From NCBI GenBank assembly GCA_903893625.1, contig CAITND010000104.1:1-56786 (forward strand): a stretch of 56,786 nucleotides of DNA, written 5' to 3'. Below the pieces are notes generated by a model. The model saw only the letters and a list, made by a program, of their open reading frames with translations. It had not been told where the DNA came from and did not search any database. The stretch comes from an uncultured Oscillatoriales cyanobacterium (GTDB lineage Bacteria > Cyanobacteriota > Cyanobacteriia > Cyanobacteriales > Microcoleaceae). This document shows, in pieces, positions 1 to 9,124 of this stretch. How positions within the stretch are numbered: position 1 is the first letter of the stretch; each line of letters opens with the position of its first letter. The position numbers and the translations under genes were made by a program.

Positions 1-414
1 GATGTAGTCGCCTACGAAGATTTAAGTGTTAGAAATTTGGTTAAAAACCACTGTTTAGCTAAATCAATTAGCGATGCTAGTTGGTATTTGTTCAGAAAAT
101 GGATAGAATATTTTGCAGCTAAATTTGATAAATTAGCAATTCCTGTTGCACCCCATTACACTTCGCAGAAATGCAGTAATTGTGGGGTAATAGTGAAAAA
201 ATCTCTATCAACCCGTACCCATGTTTGTAATTGTGGATGTCAGTTGCATAGAGATACAAATGCTGCAATTAATATTCTAAATTTTGGTAAACAAACTAGG
301 GGAGGGCATCCCCAAAGTAACGCTAATGGACTGGAAACCTCTACTCTGCTTGGGGAAACCCTGGTCGAGCAAGTATCCAGGTTGAAGTTAGAATCTCAGT
401 GTCTTCAGACCTGA
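1..414 (+). CDS. tnpB: TnpB (IS200/IS605-type OrfB), C-terminal part, cut by window edge
   Basis: This is the C-terminal part of a TnpB protein, the RNA-guided nuclease carried by IS200/IS605-type elements. The reading frame is open from base 1, so the gene begins outside the window; the first in-frame start codon here (TTG at base 37) is internal. Seen: the RuvC-II acidic segment (YEDLSVRNL) right at the edge, a four-cysteine zinc finger (CSNCG, then CNCGC), and the RuvC-III motif DTNAAINI with its aspartate. The stop codon lies inside a strong hairpin that marks the element's right end. In this family the 3' end of tnpB also encodes the guide RNA (omega RNA). No tnpA transposase is seen in the visible part. 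The catalytic C-terminal residues look intact, so it may be functional if the upstream part is complete. Confidence 0.9.
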   Translation, partial: DVVAYEDLSVRNLVKNHCLAKSISDASWYLFRKWIEYFAAKFDKLAIPVAPHYTSQKCSNCGVIVKKSLSTRTHVCNCGCQLHRDTNAAINILNFGKQTRGGHPQSNANGLETSTLLGETLVEQVSRLKLESQCLQT

Positions 415-421
415 GAGTGTC
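391..421 (+). ncRNA. Right end of the TnpB element / omega-RNA 3' scaffold hairpin
   Basis: A perfect 6-bp stem (TCTCAG/CTGAGA) continues, after one bulged base, into GTC/GAC around a TTCA loop. It overlaps the tnpB stop codon and is followed by GTGTCAA. In IS200/IS605 relatives this is the position of the subterminal right-end hairpin and the 3' scaffold of the omega RNA, with flanking DNA supplying the guide. The exact element end (just after TCAA) is inferred from family knowledge. Confidence 0.45.
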
Positions 422-435
422 AATTAATACGGATA

Positions 436-1275
436 TTAACTGATCAAATTGGATTTTAAAGTAATAATTGTAACTTCTGGTGGACAATTCCAACGCCCAG
501 GTAAATAGGTTCCTAAACCCCGATTTACATATAAATAATTATTTCCAACTTGATGCAATCCTGATGCCCAATTCCAATGTTTATAAATTAAATTGCAATT
601 TGATATAAACGGAATCCACCGACGATAAGGTTTAGGAACATAGCGACGAATAGAAGGTAATAAAGAAGGTAATACCCCTAACTTGGGTAACACAATTTGA
701 CCGCCATGAGTATGACCAGAAAGCTGTAAATCGACTCGCCATTGTTTTAAGATTTCGGCAGTATCCGGGTTATGAGATAAAATAATTCTTGGCATTGTTT
801 CATCTAAGGTATTCATTACCTTGTGAGGTTGAAATTGTTTTGATTTTAAATCTCCTAATCCAATTAAAGCCAGTTCTACTCCCAACGGATAAGCAATTTG
901 ATTACATAGCACCTGAATTCCAATTTGATTTAAGGCATCAGTAACGGTTTTTTTGGAATGGAAATAATAATGATCATGGTTGCCTAAAACGGCATAAACT
1001 CCGGCTTTGCTGTATAATTGTTTCAGGTAAAATGTGAGTTGATGAATCGGTTTTGGATCATGGGTGACATAATCCCCTGTTAATACAATTAAATCGGGTT
1101 TAGCTTGATTCGTAACAGCGATCGCTTCTTTTAATAATTTTTTAGATAATCGCAACCCATCATAATGAAAATCTGTAAGCTGTACTAATTTTATTCCACT
1201 GAGTTTAGGGGGGAGGTTAGCGATCGCAACGGTTAACTGTTCAATCTTTAATTTTCCCGTTAAAAGCGGATACAT
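436..1275 (-). CDS. Calcineurin-like metallophosphoesterase (YkuE type)
   Basis: A 279-residue metallophosphoesterase. The metal-binding motifs appear in the family order: DFH (D35, H37), GD (67-68), GNHD (98-101), SHNP with H168, and GHTHGG (187-192). This pattern fits a dinuclear metal phosphoesterase of the YkuE/membrane-associated group, although no N-terminal membrane helix is visible here, unlike many relatives. The substrate cannot be told from sequence; relatives act on phospholipid headgroups or nucleotides. The ATG start gives a normal family length. It lies downstream of pfkA on the same strand, separated by a 124-bp gap with an inverted repeat, so co-transcription is possible but not evident. 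Confidence 0.88.
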   Translation of the reverse strand: MYPLLTGKLKIEQLTVAIANLPPKLSGIKLVQLTDFHYDGLRLSKKLLKEAIAVTNQAKPDLIVLTGDYVTHDPKPIHQLTFYLKQLYSKAGVYAVLGNHDHYYFHSKKTVTDALNQIGIQVLCNQIAYPLGVELALIGLGDLKSKQFQPHKVMNTLDETMPRIILSHNPDTAEILKQWRVDLQLSGHTHGGQIVLPKLGVLPSLLPSIRRYVPKPYRRWIPFISNCNLIYKHWNWASGLHQVGNNYLYVNRGLGTYLPGRWNCPPEVTIITLKSNLIS

Positions 1276-1325
1276 AAAGTTAAATCCATTGATAAATGAT
1301 CCAACTCTAATATTGTAATCAATAT

Positions 1326-1356
1326 CCCCTTCCCCTATCAGAGAAAGGGGAAGGGG
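1326..1356. repeat. 11-bp perfect inverted repeat between pfkA and the phosphoesterase
   Basis: CCCCTTCCCCT and its reverse complement are separated by nine bases. No clear T-run follows on either strand, so this looks more like a dispersed cyanobacterial intergenic repeat than a standard terminator. Confidence 0.6.
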
Positions 1357-1399
1357 AAGGGGGTTAGGTCATGAATTGATCAAGGAGAATAAAACTGAA

Positions 1400-2482
1400 T
1401 TAATCTCCTAAACAAATCCCCATACTTCGAGCCGTTTCTACTAAGATATCATTAGCATTAACAGCACGATATTGAGCGATCGCATCCAGAATCGGAATAC
1501 TCGACACCTTACGATCTCGCCAAACAACAACCTGATCATATTTCTCCTCAGCAATCAAATCTACTGCGGCTACTCCAAAAGCAGAAGCAATAATTCGATC
1601 TATTGGTGAAGGAGTTCCCCCCCGTTGAATATGACCGAGAACAGTAACGCGAGTTTCTGCGCCACTGCGATCGCAAATTTCATCGGCGAGATATTGTCCA
1701 ATTCCTCCTAAACGAGCTTGTCCCATGCGATTAATATTAGTCACAGGTTCTCCCGTTTCCGTTTTAACCGCCTCTGCAACCACGACTAAACAATAGTTTT
1801 TCCCTTGTTTTTGTCGTTCTACAATGTGCTGACAAATGCTATCCAAACTGTAAGGAATTTCAGGAATTAGAATAATATCTGCACCACCTGCAATTCCCGC
1901 ATGGAGGGCAATATGTCCTGCATCTCGCCCCATAACTTCTAAAATCATGACGCGGCTATGACTAGCGGCGGTAAAATGTAGCCGATCTAATGCTTCCGTG
2001 GCGATATCAACGGCCGTACTAAACCCAATGGATAAATCGGTACTCCCGACATCATTATCAATGGTTTTAGGAATCCCAATTAAGTTGATATTTCCCTGTT
2101 GGGCAATGCGTCGCAAAATCGCTAAACTGCCATCTCCCCCAATTCCAATTAAGGCATTGAGTCCCAAGAGATTATAGCCTTCGACAATCTCATTAGAGCG
2201 ATCTAGCAAACTCCCATCCGGCATCGGAAAGGCAAAGGGATCACCCTTATTGGTGGTTCCCAAAATCGTCCCCCCGGCGGTGAGAATATTATCGACTTTA
2301 TCAATAGTCAGAGGAACACTGTTCACGGGACGACACATGAACCCTTGGGTGGCTTCTCGAATCCCGAAAACTTCCCACCCCAAGGTTCCTGCCGCCCGAT
2401 AAACGACAGCCCGAATCGCTGCATTTAAACCTGCACAGTCTCCCCCACTGGTTAAAATACCAATGCGTTTGTGTTCTCCCAT
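1400..2482 (-). CDS. pfkA: 6-phosphofructokinase
   Basis: A 360-residue phosphofructokinase that phosphorylates fructose 6-phosphate in glycolysis. Seen: the N-terminal nucleotide loop TSGGDCAGLNAA (11-22), GGDGS (115-119), PKTIDND (138-144), and GHIQRGG near the C-terminal third. The glycine in GGDG is the ATP-type state of that position, whereas the lysine in PKTIDND is typical of pyrophosphate-dependent and mixed-clade enzymes. That combination is known in the so-called group III/P-clade PFKs, which include ATP users. The phosphoryl donor is therefore not settled by sequence. The start ATG has MGEHKRIGIL directly before the nucleotide loop, as expected. The protein is cytosolic. Confidence 0.95.
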   Translation of the reverse strand: MGEHKRIGILTSGGDCAGLNAAIRAVVYRAAGTLGWEVFGIREATQGFMCRPVNSVPLTIDKVDNILTAGGTILGTTNKGDPFAFPMPDGSLLDRSNEIVEGYNLLGLNALIGIGGDGSLAILRRIAQQGNINLIGIPKTIDNDVGSTDLSIGFSTAVDIATEALDRLHFTAASHSRVMILEVMGRDAGHIALHAGIAGGADIILIPEIPYSLDSICQHIVERQKQGKNYCLVVVAEAVKTETGEPVTNINRMGQARLGGIGQYLADEICDRSGAETRVTVLGHIQRGGTPSPIDRIIASAFGVAAVDLIAEEKYDQVVVWRDRKVSSIPILDAIAQYRAVNANDILVETARSMGICLGD

Positions 2483-2774
2483 ATTTGGTGAATTCTGGAT
2501 TAACAGATCTAAATTTTTAGATTACGTCCTGTTTAGGGATAATTCTGTAATTCTTCGATCATCCTTAAGATTTTGGCAAGAAGACAGGAAGAAGCAGGGG
2601 TGTGGGGAAGCAGACAGGAGGCTATTTGAGAGTTTCTGGATTTATATTGCGATCTGGGCTACCCAAATCAATAAAAAAAACACAGTGTTGAAACCATGAC
2701 TCCGCTTGAGTCTGATCAGATCAAGAGTTATTGTATAAACTAAACTGTAGATTTTCCGGTTTAAATAAACAAAT

Positions 2775-3812
2775 ATGAAGTACAAAAAATTAGGTGATAG
2801 TAACCTACTTGTCTCTGAAATCTGTCTAGGAACGATGACCTATGGGCATCAAAATACCCGTGAAGAAGCTCAACAACTGTTAGATTATGCTGTTTCTCAG
2901 GGAGTCAATTTTATTGACACTTCTGAAACCTATCCTTTCCCCAATAAAGCGGAAATACCGGGAATAACTGAAGAATATATTGGACAATGGTTAATGAATC
3001 AGCAACGTGACCAATTAATTATTGCCACTAAAGTAGCGGGAGTCAGTCCCCAATTAACTTGGATTAGAAAGGGTCAAAATCGCATCGACCGGGCTAATGT
3101 TACAGAAGCATTAGAGTCAAGTCTTAAACGTTTACAAACGGACTATATTGACTTATATCAAATTCATTGGCCTGATCGCTATGTGCCTCTGTTTGGTGAT
3201 CCTGATTATGACCCGAAACGGGAGCGAGATACCGTACCCATTGCAGAACAGTTAGAAGTCTTTGCTAATCTGATTCAAGCGGGTAAAATTCGTTATTTAG
3301 GTGTTAGTAATGAAACGGCTTGGGGTGTTTGTGAATTTTGTCATGTTGCTCAACAATTGAATTTACCAAAAATTGTCTCTATTCAGAATGCGTTTAGTCT
3401 ATTTAACCGAATTTTTCACATTAATATAGCTGAAGCTTGCCGTTTTAATCATGTCGGATTATTAGCTTATAATCCCTTAGCATTTGGCTTTTTAACGGGT
3501 AAATATCTCTCGGAAATTCCCAAAAACTCGCGTTTGGATTTATTTGGAGGAATGTATTCCCGTTATGATCAAGCTAATATAAACGCAGCCGCCCAATGTT
3601 ATGCTGATTTAGCACATCAACACGGAATCACTCCCGCACAGTTAGCATTAGCTTATGTCAGATCTCGCTGGTTTGTTACCAGTACAATTGTCGGAGCCAC
3701 AAAAATAGAACAACTCCAAGAAAACTTGAGCAGTGTTACGATTGAATTAGATGAAACAATGTTGACAGAAATTGATCGGATTCATCGTCGTTATCCGAAT
3801 CCAACTCCTTAG
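2775..3812 (+). CDS. Aldo/keto reductase, Tas-like
   Basis: A 345-residue aldo/keto reductase close in length to the E. coli Tas protein. The catalytic tetrad is visible: D48 and Y53 (FIDTSETYP), K86 (IIATKV) and H131 (YQIHWPDRY). It should be an NADPH-dependent cytosolic TIM-barrel reductase of carbonyl compounds; the physiological substrate is unknown. The long insertion after the catalytic tyrosine (PFPNKAEIPGITEEYIG) is a mark of the Tas subgroup. The gene stands alone, divergent from pfkA across about 290 bp in which I see no other convincing gene. Confidence 0.92.
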   Translation: MKYKKLGDSNLLVSEICLGTMTYGHQNTREEAQQLLDYAVSQGVNFIDTSETYPFPNKAEIPGITEEYIGQWLMNQQRDQLIIATKVAGVSPQLTWIRKGQNRIDRANVTEALESSLKRLQTDYIDLYQIHWPDRYVPLFGDPDYDPKRERDTVPIAEQLEVFANLIQAGKIRYLGVSNETAWGVCEFCHVAQQLNLPKIVSIQNAFSLFNRIFHINIAEACRFNHVGLLAYNPLAFGFLTGKYLSEIPKNSRLDLFGGMYSRYDQANINAAAQCYADLAHQHGITPAQLALAYVRSRWFVTSTIVGATKIEQLQENLSSVTIELDETMLTEIDRIHRRYPNPTP

Positions 3813-4084
3813 ACTTGACCCAGGGCTGTTTAATTATAGTTTATCTGGTTCAAGAATCTCACGGTTTTACCCAGAATTCTGTAAATATAAAATAAGTTTG
3901 TAATTTACACTTCCTGTTTTTCTGTAATCGGTAAATATTGACCTTGATCACGATATTCACTTCAAATCCGATATTAGCATAATAATAATCATTAATTACA
4001 AAGTAATGTTCCCCACTAGATTGCAATAAGCCAAGTAGTTATCCTAGTTGTTGATCTTGCTAATTGTTCAAAAAAGTGATATTT

Positions 4085-4837
4085 ATGATCAAAGCAAATT
4101 TCAAATTTCAGGAAAAAATATCCGACTTAAATATGACAAAAGATCCCGTATTCTTGACGATTTGTGATGCAGGTAGTCCCAAAGTAGATACCCTGCGTTT
4201 ATCGCTTCATGGCAACCTACGCATATTAGAAACCTATTGCCCCCAGTTGGGATTGCTTTCTAAAATCTTTAAAGTCCATGAATTTCTCAATGCTGACACC
4301 ACTATCCCCGACGACAATATCATTGTTTTTACGGATGCCTACGATGTGGCTTGTTTACGTTATGATCCCCAAAGATTGACGGATGATTTTAAAGCAACAG
4401 GCAAGGATTTAATTGTCGGAGCCGAGACAGTGTTTGCTCATCATAGCTCTGAGGTATTGCCTTTTTTTCTATCTAATTACTTAACCAGAAAAGCTAAGTA
4501 CATGAATTCAGGATTTATCATGGGCTACAAATGGGCTTATCGGACTATGCTAAATTATATTTGTGATAATTTTGAGAACAGATACAGAACACCAAACAAT
4601 TTTAATGATCAAAGGGTTTTGTCAAAATTTATGCTTGATAACAGCCAATTGCAACTATTAAAAATGGACATTGATAGTGACTTCAAATTTTGTTATACTC
4701 ATACCTACGATAATAATCCCCTAGATTGTGAAAAAATCTCATCCTATTTTATTCATATCACTTGGTTGGCTCTTTCGATACAGGCAGAAGCCTGGGAAAC
4801 CATGAAGGAATTTTATGGGCTGTCTTCTGTTGCTTAA
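4085..4837 (+). CDS. PLOD/procollagen-galactosyltransferase-like glycosyltransferase
   Basis: About 250 residues resembling the glycosyltransferase domain of lysyl hydroxylase/procollagen galactosyltransferase proteins, found in some bacterial glycan loci. Seen: FTDAYD (82-87), giving the DxxD-type nucleotide-sugar/metal motif, and NSGF (141-144), followed by a C-terminal HITW segment that could hold the second metal-binding histidine. It likely adds a sugar to a lipid, glycan or small-molecule acceptor; donor and acceptor are unknown. The frame opens earlier with a TTG at 4064, but the ATG at 4085 is preferred. No convincing ribosome binding site distinguishes it from the ATG at 4133. It is the first member of a neighbourhood of sugar and tailoring enzymes. 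Confidence 0.72.
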   Translation: MIKANFKFQEKISDLNMTKDPVFLTICDAGSPKVDTLRLSLHGNLRILETYCPQLGLLSKIFKVHEFLNADTTIPDDNIIVFTDAYDVACLRYDPQRLTDDFKATGKDLIVGAETVFAHHSSEVLPFFLSNYLTRKAKYMNSGFIMGYKWAYRTMLNYICDNFENRYRTPNNFNDQRVLSKFMLDNSQLQLLKMDIDSDFKFCYTHTYDNNPLDCEKISSYFIHITWLALSIQAEAWETMKEFYGLSSVA

Positions 4838-4930
4838 ATTTAGCTTCAATTGCCTCGTAAAATAGAGCGTTGCTGATTTAGAGACTGTTTTAGCCTTCCT
4901 GGCCCCAACTTTGGGGGGAACAAACTTTAC

Positions 4931-6262
4931 TTAATTAGATTTTCCCCCTTTTTCAAGTTCAATAGATGTAGTCTCAAAAGCCATTGTTCTATGATCAATC
5001 ATTTCTAATAACAAGAATGTGCTTAAATAGTATTTAATACTAGGTTGTATAAAAAGCTCAAGAAAACTTGATAATAATATTGTGATCACAAGCCAAATTA
5101 ATAAACCTAGCCAGAAACTCAAAACTGTTCCCTGCCAAGGAAAGTATTTATTCATTAGGATCGCAATCGGCATATGTAATAGATAAAAAGCATAAGAAAT
5201 ACGACCCATAAAAGTCATTTTTTTTAAGCTATTGGCAGGTATATCATATTTAACCAATAGAATTGCAAGTATAGTGAACAAAGATGCTGCTACCCATTTC
5301 GGATCTGGCAAAATATGTCCTTTAAAAATTATCCAACACAGGTGAAAAATAGGGATCAAGAAACAGAGTAAACGCAAATAAATAAAACCATGAAAATAGC
5401 GACGGGTAATTTCACAGATTATTAATATACATATTGGCAGAATTGTTAAGTCAGAAAAATTGACAAAACTAGCAACTGGATTGACAAAAAATAGAGCGTT
5501 TAAAATCGATTTACCTGTCAAAAAATGATTGGTAGCATGAAATAATAAAATATAGCTAATAACAGGGATAAATGCTCCTTTATGGCTAGATGGTTGTACT
5601 TTCAATGATAATAATAGTCCACTCAACCAAAAAATCCATCCCGAGGCATAACCAGAAATAAATTGTGGAAATGAAGGCAGAAACCAGCCAATAATACTGA
5701 TTAGAAAAGCTCCTAAAAATAAATCTAATATTTTAGGTCGCAACCACCAGACCAAGATAAAAACTAAATAATATAGAATTTCGTAATTTAAACTCCATAA
5801 AGCTGCATCACCCGCTATAGGATGTAGTGAAAAAGAAAAGTATTTATCAAAATTTTGCCCAAAAAATAAATTTCCTAAAACTATATTTAATTTTTCATTT
5901 GGTTCAGCCAATACTCCGAAACAAATAGCAATAAAATAAATTGGTAAAATTCTAATGGCTCGGCGTAATATATAATTATGAACCTGCTGAATTGAGAACT
6001 CTTTTGTGGTCGTTAAGCCAATGAAGTAGCCTGAGAGAACAAAAAATAGTAAAACAGCACTATGTGCCGCTTGTAAATAACCAAAATAAATATTGGGATG
6101 GTAGGTAGGGTCTAAAAAGTTTTTCATAAACAAAACATGAGATGATGCCACTGAAAGTGCTGCAAGTCCTCTAATACCCTCTAAATTATAGTCATAGCTT
6201 GAATTCTTTTCTAAAGAGTAATCACTTCCGTTATCAGGCTTCATTTTTGGATTAATTTTCAT
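4931..6262 (-). CDS. Acyltransferase 3 family membrane protein (OafA/YrhL type)
   Basis: A 443-residue integral membrane O-acyltransferase. The N-terminal motif NLEGIRGLAALSV, with the R-G pair, is the family hallmark, followed by SSHVLF with the conserved histidine and about ten hydrophobic segments to the C-terminus. Family members transfer acetyl or succinyl groups to surface polysaccharides, lipids or antibiotics, with the acyl donor on the cytoplasmic face. The tail after the last helix is short and hydrophilic. It is convergent with the preceding glycosyltransferase gene and on the same strand as the methyltransferase and GH13 genes, which suggests a role in decorating a glycan or glycosylated metabolite. 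Confidence 0.9.
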   Translation of the reverse strand: MKINPKMKPDNGSDYSLEKNSSYDYNLEGIRGLAALSVASSHVLFMKNFLDPTYHPNIYFGYLQAAHSAVLLFFVLSGYFIGLTTTKEFSIQQVHNYILRRAIRILPIYFIAICFGVLAEPNEKLNIVLGNLFFGQNFDKYFSFSLHPIAGDAALWSLNYEILYYLVFILVWWLRPKILDLFLGAFLISIIGWFLPSFPQFISGYASGWIFWLSGLLLSLKVQPSSHKGAFIPVISYILLFHATNHFLTGKSILNALFFVNPVASFVNFSDLTILPICILIICEITRRYFHGFIYLRLLCFLIPIFHLCWIIFKGHILPDPKWVAASLFTILAILLVKYDIPANSLKKMTFMGRISYAFYLLHMPIAILMNKYFPWQGTVLSFWLGLLIWLVITILLSSFLELFIQPSIKYYLSTFLLLEMIDHRTMAFETTSIELEKGGKSN

Positions 6263-6329
6263 GAGATTTCACTAAACGCCCATATAGCAATTCCTCAATC
6301 AGTAAGGTACACCATATCGCACCCAACAG

Positions 6330-6347
6330 GGGGCTTAAGTAAGCCCC
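6330..6347. repeat. 8-bp perfect inverted repeat
   Basis: GGGGCTTA and TAAGCCCC face each other around two bases, in the gap between the acyltransferase start and the end of the methyltransferase gene. It could fold in the minus-strand transcript, but no T-run follows, so a terminator role is uncertain. Confidence 0.45.
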
Positions 6348-6391
6348 TCCCTTGTAACTCATTGGCTTAAGAAGTGCTATATTTTACCAGT

Positions 6392-7123
6392 CTAAATCTT
6401 GATCCCAAGACGTACTTCCTTATCAATCCGTGTCAGCATGGGGCCGGGTACTTGCTTAAAATAATCATCCGTTGCTTTGCGCGATCCCGCCCAACAGCCA
6501 TAATCATCAACGATGAGAACACCTCCGGTCGAGAGTCGAGGGTAGAGTTGCTGAAACTCAACGGCGGTGGATTCATACCAATCGGTATCTAAGCGCAAAA
6601 CTGAGATAGTTTCTGGCTTGGTTTTTGGCAATGTTTCGATAACATCTCCTTCAATAAAATTAATTTCAAACTCAAAATTATGTACAGAGAAAGCCGCTTT
6701 AACGTCATCTAATAAAGCGTAACACCAGCCAATGTCATCCCCATACTTCTCCATCATTTCAAAGCCAGTGTTTCCCCGTTTATCCACATCAAATTCGGTG
6801 GGGGTTGGCATACCCTGAAATGTGTCATATAGATATAGTTTGCGATCGCTGATGTTTCTCGCTTTCATAATTAAGGCAGCCAGTAAAGAGCTTCCTCCTC
6901 GCCACACGCCGCATTCTACAATATCACCAGGTATCTCCTGATCAAGTACATAGTTAACTGATGTATAAAGGGCAAAAACAGCCTCTTTACTCGTCATGGT
7001 GTAGGGCATAACCTGTTGATATAAATCCATGAATACGGGATCTTTATCAATATCTGGCGTGACTGGATCTTTCATAGTCACTTGATGTTTGGTCGAGAAA
7101 ACGATTGTGCGTTCAGTATTCAT
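6392..7123 (-). CDS. TylF/MycF-family sugar O-methyltransferase
   Basis: A 243-residue SAM-dependent methyltransferase of the macrocin-O-methyltransferase (TylF/MycF) family, which methylates hydroxyls of sugars in antibiotics and surface glycans in a metal-dependent way. Seen: the SAM-binding segment VECGVWRGGSS (69-79), YDTFQGMPTP (99-108), LRLDTDWYEST (176-186) and VDDYGCW (205-211), whose acidic residues D179/D181 and D206/D207 match the metal and catalytic sites of the family. Its neighbours include two glycosyltransferases and an acyltransferase, which supports a sugar substrate. The acceptor sugar cannot be named. Confidence 0.88.
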   Translation of the reverse strand: MNTERTIVFSTKHQVTMKDPVTPDIDKDPVFMDLYQQVMPYTMTSKEAVFALYTSVNYVLDQEIPGDIVECGVWRGGSSLLAALIMKARNISDRKLYLYDTFQGMPTPTEFDVDKRGNTGFEMMEKYGDDIGWCYALLDDVKAAFSVHNFEFEINFIEGDVIETLPKTKPETISVLRLDTDWYESTAVEFQQLYPRLSTGGVLIVDDYGCWAGSRKATDDYFKQVPGPMLTRIDKEVRLGIKI

Positions 7124-7236
7124 AACAACAGTAAAGTTTAGGAATGATTTGATAAGATAGGGTTGGCAAAGCTTTCGTGATTATACATGATCCAATGGAT
7201 TAATAGATCAACTTTCTCTACTTAGTATTTAGGTGA

Positions 7237-8853
7237 TTACGATTGATAGATACGTTGGACGATCAGACCTTCATTTCCTCGTAGCTCAACATTGTGTCCC
7301 AATTGTCCCCCCTGGCGATCCATGAATGTAGAAAGGAGAACTGTTGACTGGTTACGAAAGTCTATCGGTAATATCCATTCCTGGTATTCAGAACTGAAAT
7401 TCAAAGCCACAACAATATCTGATGTCTCGTTAAAGCGTTGGTAGCAGAAAAGCTGTGGGGGTGAATATAAAGAAAGGTATTCACCAAGTTGTAGGGCGGA
7501 TTGTTGCCGACGTAAGCGTAACAGCGATCGCGTCAGTGCCAGAAATGATCGAGAATTATGCTTCTGTGCATTGACATTAATACTGCTGTAGTCATGGGTG
7601 ATCGGTAGCCAAGGTGTGACTGATTCCTCACAAAAACCCGCATTAGCCGAGTTATCCCAGAGCATCGGAGTGCGTTCGGGATCGCGCCCCACCCCAATAC
7701 CCGGAGCTTTTATTTCCCAAGGATCTTGGATATGCTCGGCGGGAATCCAGCCATCCTCCATGCCCAATTCATCTCCGTAGTAAATCGTTGGTGTACCCCG
7801 AAGAGTAAGCAATAGCATCATGCCGATTTTGGCTTGAGCAAGCCCAATTCTGCTGGCGACGCGATGCTTATCATGATTGCCCAATGACCAATTCGGCCAT
7901 GCACCGACTGGCAGTAATCTCTCGTAACGCTCAACAATTTCTCTGACGGACTCTGCGCTCCATTGACAGTCAGAGGACATCAATTCTGAATTGAGGGGTA
8001 AATGCAGTTCATCATTGGCTCCATAGTGCTTAATAATTTCTTCTAGGGATTTATATAATTCACCAAGCAAAAGACGATCACCATACTGTTCGACAAGCCT
8101 TCGTAGTAGGCGATTAAAATCGTGAATTTCTGGTATATTCTTGCTAAAAACTTCAATTAAGCGATCGGATGGTTCCATGCCGGGATGCCAGTCGGGATTC
8201 ACGGGATTATCTCGAAACTGCAAATCTTTGAAGGCACGATAAGCAGCATCAACTCGGATACCATCTACCCCTCGCTGTAACCAAAAATGGAGGACATCTA
8301 ACATGGCTTGTTTAGCACCAGGACTACGCCAATTCAGATCGGGTTGCTCCTTCAAAAAAGAGTGTAAATAGTATTGTTCTGTTTGTTCATCCCATTCCCA
8401 AGCCGAAAGTCCGTCAAAACGTCCAAGCCAATTATTAGGAAATTCACCGTTTGGCCCTGGATCTTTCCATATATACCAATCTCGCTTGGGATTAGTCCGC
8501 GAACTGCGGGATTCAATAAACCAGGAATGCTGATCAGAAGTATGGGCCGCAACAAAATCAACCAAAATCTTGAGATTGCGATTGCATGAATTTTGTATCA
8601 AGCTATCTATATCTGAAAGGTTGCCGAAGATAGAGTCAACATTTGTATGATCGCTAACATCATAACCAAAATCGGCCATGGGAGAAGGATAGAATGGTGT
8701 CACCCAAAGGGCATCTATCCCCAGCCACTCTAAATAATCGAGTCGCTGGATAATGCCGGGGATATCACCAATCCCGTCCCCATTGGAGTCCTGAAAACTG
8801 CGTAGATAAGTTTGATAAATAACAGAAGGCTTCCACCAAGGAGAATGAGACAT
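7237..8853 (-). CDS. GH13 alpha-glucosidase / alpha-amylase family enzyme
   Basis: A 538-residue glycoside hydrolase family 13 protein of the alpha-glucosidase/oligo-1,6-glucosidase type. All catalytic regions are present: region I DFVAAH (D99, H104), nucleophile D202 in GIRVDAA, acid/base E265 in LLGELY, and D328 in LGNHDKH. The N-terminal WWKPSVIYQTYLRSF matches the usual start of exo-acting alpha-glucosidases. No signal peptide is seen, so it is probably cytoplasmic. It could hydrolyse or transfer glucose among alpha-glucosides such as maltose, sucrose or trehalose-like sugars. Being set among glycosyltransferases, it might also trim or make a glucosylated product. Substrate specificity is not readable by eye. 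Confidence 0.9.
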   Translation of the reverse strand: MSHSPWWKPSVIYQTYLRSFQDSNGDGIGDIPGIIQRLDYLEWLGIDALWVTPFYPSPMADFGYDVSDHTNVDSIFGNLSDIDSLIQNSCNRNLKILVDFVAAHTSDQHSWFIESRSSRTNPKRDWYIWKDPGPNGEFPNNWLGRFDGLSAWEWDEQTEQYYLHSFLKEQPDLNWRSPGAKQAMLDVLHFWLQRGVDGIRVDAAYRAFKDLQFRDNPVNPDWHPGMEPSDRLIEVFSKNIPEIHDFNRLLRRLVEQYGDRLLLGELYKSLEEIIKHYGANDELHLPLNSELMSSDCQWSAESVREIVERYERLLPVGAWPNWSLGNHDKHRVASRIGLAQAKIGMMLLLTLRGTPTIYYGDELGMEDGWIPAEHIQDPWEIKAPGIGVGRDPERTPMLWDNSANAGFCEESVTPWLPITHDYSSINVNAQKHNSRSFLALTRSLLRLRRQQSALQLGEYLSLYSPPQLFCYQRFNETSDIVVALNFSSEYQEWILPIDFRNQSTVLLSTFMDRQGGQLGHNVELRGNEGLIVQRIYQS

Positions 8854-9124
8854 TTCTTGTATGAGTAACTAAAAACAATGAAAAATGATTTACATTTCAT
8901 AGGAGTCCATTATTACATATCCCTTAACCCAACAAGCCTTTTTTTCTCAGGGTTACTGTTCGTTCCTCTGTAATCACCCCTTGAGAGATGTCAATCGAGC
9001 AATTCTAACTTGGCAAAATCAGGAAAAAGCAAACGAATTAAGCCTGTTTAATGGTGGTACATTTTCTGGTAGGATCGACCATACCAAATAAATTGCCATA
9101 ACAAAAACAACGACTTCACTAACG

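Noticed and set aside
2463-2699. 78-residue plus-strand open frame between pfkA and the aldo/keto reductase
   Set aside because: Overlaps the pfkA start on the other strand, has no recognisable motif and a tryptophan/cysteine-rich composition unlike a real protein; treated as intergenic.
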